64,000 nucleotides of DNA, taken from NCBI GenBank assembly GCA_021324575.1, contig JAJPIW010000043.1:39693-103692 (forward strand). The letters run 5' to 3'. A program made the translations under genes and the position numbers. Source of the stretch: Intrasporangiaceae bacterium (lineage in GTDB: Bacteria > Actinomycetota > Actinomycetes > Actinomycetales > Dermatophilaceae). The notes under the pieces were generated by a model, which searched no databases, was not told the DNA's origin, and saw nothing but the letters and a program-made list of their open reading frames with translations. Position 1 is the stretch's first letter, and the number at the start of each line of letters is the position of its first letter. Below are positions 63,023-64,000 of the stretch, one piece after another.

Positions 63023-63229
63023 AACCTCACCGATGCTGAGGTGCGAGCCTTGGCCGCCCAAGACCAAGAGGACATGAGATTTCGAGCCATCGACGCGCTG
63101 ACCGGCTTCCGGCGCCTCCGGCCACCGCCACCGGGTCCGGCGGGTGTCCGCGAGCCGGCCCGTCCCCGAACTCCACCGGACTCGCTAAGTGCTTCGATCG
63201 ATCTCCCCGTGGAGGGCGAATCCGCGTAA
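62993..63229 (+). CDS. Small hypothetical protein, duplicated in tandem
   Basis: 78 aa from ATG 62993: STTPWPESENLTDAEVRALA, AQDQEDMRFRAIDALTGFRR and a Pro-rich tail. A second copy of the promoter and first ten codons begins at 63971 and leaves the window. Family not recognised. The gene pair brackets a minus-strand membrane-protein gene. Confidence 0.55.
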   Translation: MSTTPWPESENLTDAEVRALAAQDQEDMRFRAIDALTGFRRLRPPPPGPAGVREPARPRTPPDSLSASIDLPVEGESA

Positions 63230-63289
63230 TCCGCGACCAGATCCGGACGTTTGGGTCGGAGCCCAGATTCATCGTGACCTCGGTGCGAG

Positions 63290-63792
63290 TCAACGCGGAT
63301 CTGCGGGACGGATCCCCTTGCCCCGCAGCACATCCGCCACGGCATCGGCGTCCCGGTTGCGGTAGCTGAGCGCCGCCGTCTCGACATCCGCCCCCGCGTT
63401 CCCGGATGTGCGCGCTCACCCCACTCCTGTGCCGTCTCCGCCGTGACCACCCGTGCATTGATCCCGCGGACTTCGAGCTCGGCCGCGATCTGGACCACGT
63501 CCGCGAGTGAGCCACCCCAACCGAAACTGGTCTCCATCCGGGCCCATCGCCTTCGGTCGACGATGACGACCCCGATCAACGGCACGGCGGCGCACACGGC
63601 GCCCCCCAAGCGGGGCAGCCCCAGCGCCGCCGAGACGACGACTCCGGCAACCGCCGCCAAGAGGCACAGGCCAAGGAGCGCTGCCCACCCGACGACGTTG
63701 AGGTCCGCGGTCCGCAGCCATGGACGGCGCCGCCGGCCACTTCGCCATCGTGACGACTCCAGGTACTGCCCGTATCCCCGAGACCTGACCAT
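63290..63792 (-). pseudogene. Membrane protein gene with homopolymer frameshift
   Basis: From ATG 63792 the frame encodes two membrane helices (VVGWAALLGLCLLAAVAGVV and GGAVCAAVPLIGVVIV), then a soluble part SFGWGGSLADVVQIAAELEV, then VVTAETAQEWGERAH. A run of five G on the coding strand (63391-63395) then breaks the frame. With six G it continues ADVETAALSYRNRDADAVAD, then VLRGKGIRPADPR to TGA at 63290-63292. A slippage mutation or a sequence error. Function unknown. Confidence 0.6.
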
Positions 63793-63894
63793 GCCCCCGA
63801 TCGTGACAGACCACATGACGAGTAGTTCGCGCTGGGCCGTCTTTCGGATTGGCGGCCATGCTCCTGCTCCGCTCGAGATGTTCGCCATCGGAAC

Positions 63895-64000
63895 GCGGCA
63901 TGATCGAGCGGTTCCGCAGCGTCTTGGGCCGATGGCGTGGAAAGCGCGGATGCCGCCGTACATTGGGCAGATGTCCACCACCGCGTGGCCCGAGAGCGAG
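63895..64000. repeat. 106-bp direct repeat, copy 2
   Basis: Offset 978 bp from copy 1, truncated by the window edge. Mismatches are at the GGGC(C/G)GATGG and CACC(C/G)CGTGG positions. Confidence 0.9.
63971..64000 (+). CDS. 5' end of the tandem paralogue of the 62993 gene
   Basis: ATG 63971 starts STTAWPESE, matching the gene at 62993 except Pro to Ala at codon 5. Only ten codons are inside the window. Confidence 0.5.
   Translation, partial: MSTTAWPESE

Overview
This window looks like a chromosomal segment of a high-GC Gram-positive actinobacterium. GC is roughly 70% by eye, GTG starts and ATGA/GTGA stop-start overlaps are frequent, and families typical of soil Actinobacteria are present (PucR regulators, CoxMSL-type Mo-hydroxylases, F420/PPOX-type proteins). 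An Intrasporangiaceae-like member of the Micrococcales is plausible, but that is a guess. There are no rRNA or tRNA genes and no CRISPR array that I can see.

Layout. (1) 1-6 kb: the 5' part of a giant minus-strand gene with an OmpA-like segment, a LuxR-type regulator and a secreted beta-propeller. (2) 6-18 kb: a nucleobase catabolic block with an FdrA-YlbE (AllF-AllG) fusion, an AllH/DUF2877 protein, a divergent PucR regulator, a UraA-like uracil permease, a three-subunit molybdenum hydroxylase with a CoxG partner, and a nitrilase-type amidohydrolase. (3) 18-23 kb: a patchy accessory stretch with a repeat-containing secreted protein, a frameshifted beta-lactamase-like lipoprotein, thioesterase, GNAT, APH kinase and a Phd/PIN toxin-antitoxin pair whose toxin is frameshifted. 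(4) 23-28.6 kb: a two-component system, a LigD-type phosphoesterase, ACC deaminase, a CHAD protein, a truncated sterol-desaturase core and a PPOX protein. (5) 28.7-32.8 kb: hyuA-hyuB. (6) 32.8-36.2 kb: M3 peptidase, AlkA-type glycosylase, DinB. (7) 36.5-40.1 kb: an NAD-related locus with ADP-ribosylglycohydrolase, NAD-kinase-like and SPFH proteins, divergent from an NrtR-type Nudix regulator with two tandem operator palindromes. (8) 40-45 kb: CaiB CoA-transferase, GH32, then carbamate kinase overlapping a barbiturase/cyanuric-acid-hydrolase family gene. (9) 45-59 kb: MFS/HxlR, aldo-keto reductases, a polyol dehydrogenase module with an AraC regulator, and TetR/epoxide hydrolase. (10) 59-64 kb: a toxin-antitoxin pair and small orphan genes that look acquired or fast-evolving.

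How the genes may work together. Uracil permease, Mo-hydroxylase and barbiturase-family hydrolase are the expected parts of oxidative pyrimidine catabolism (uracil to barbiturate to ureidomalonate). FdrA/YlbE/DUF2877 with carbamate kinase are the expected parts of a system that moves the carbamoyl group of an acylurea to phosphate and then makes ATP. Ureidomalonate is an acylurea like oxalurate. I therefore propose that this organism splits ureidomalonate phosphorolytically to malonamate and carbamoyl phosphate and recovers ATP, with the nitrilase-type enzyme as a candidate malonamate amidase. This is inference, not demonstrated.

Two sequence-level signals cut across the genes. The octamer GTATGCCG (either strand) occurs about 75 times, without strand bias, sometimes as inverted pairs including a terminator-like hairpin, and is absent from the last 5 kb. 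A palindromic element of about 48 bp with arms TTGCGTCTGCG/CGCAGACGCAA occurs four times, always in frame inside or at the 3' end of genes of the catabolic set.
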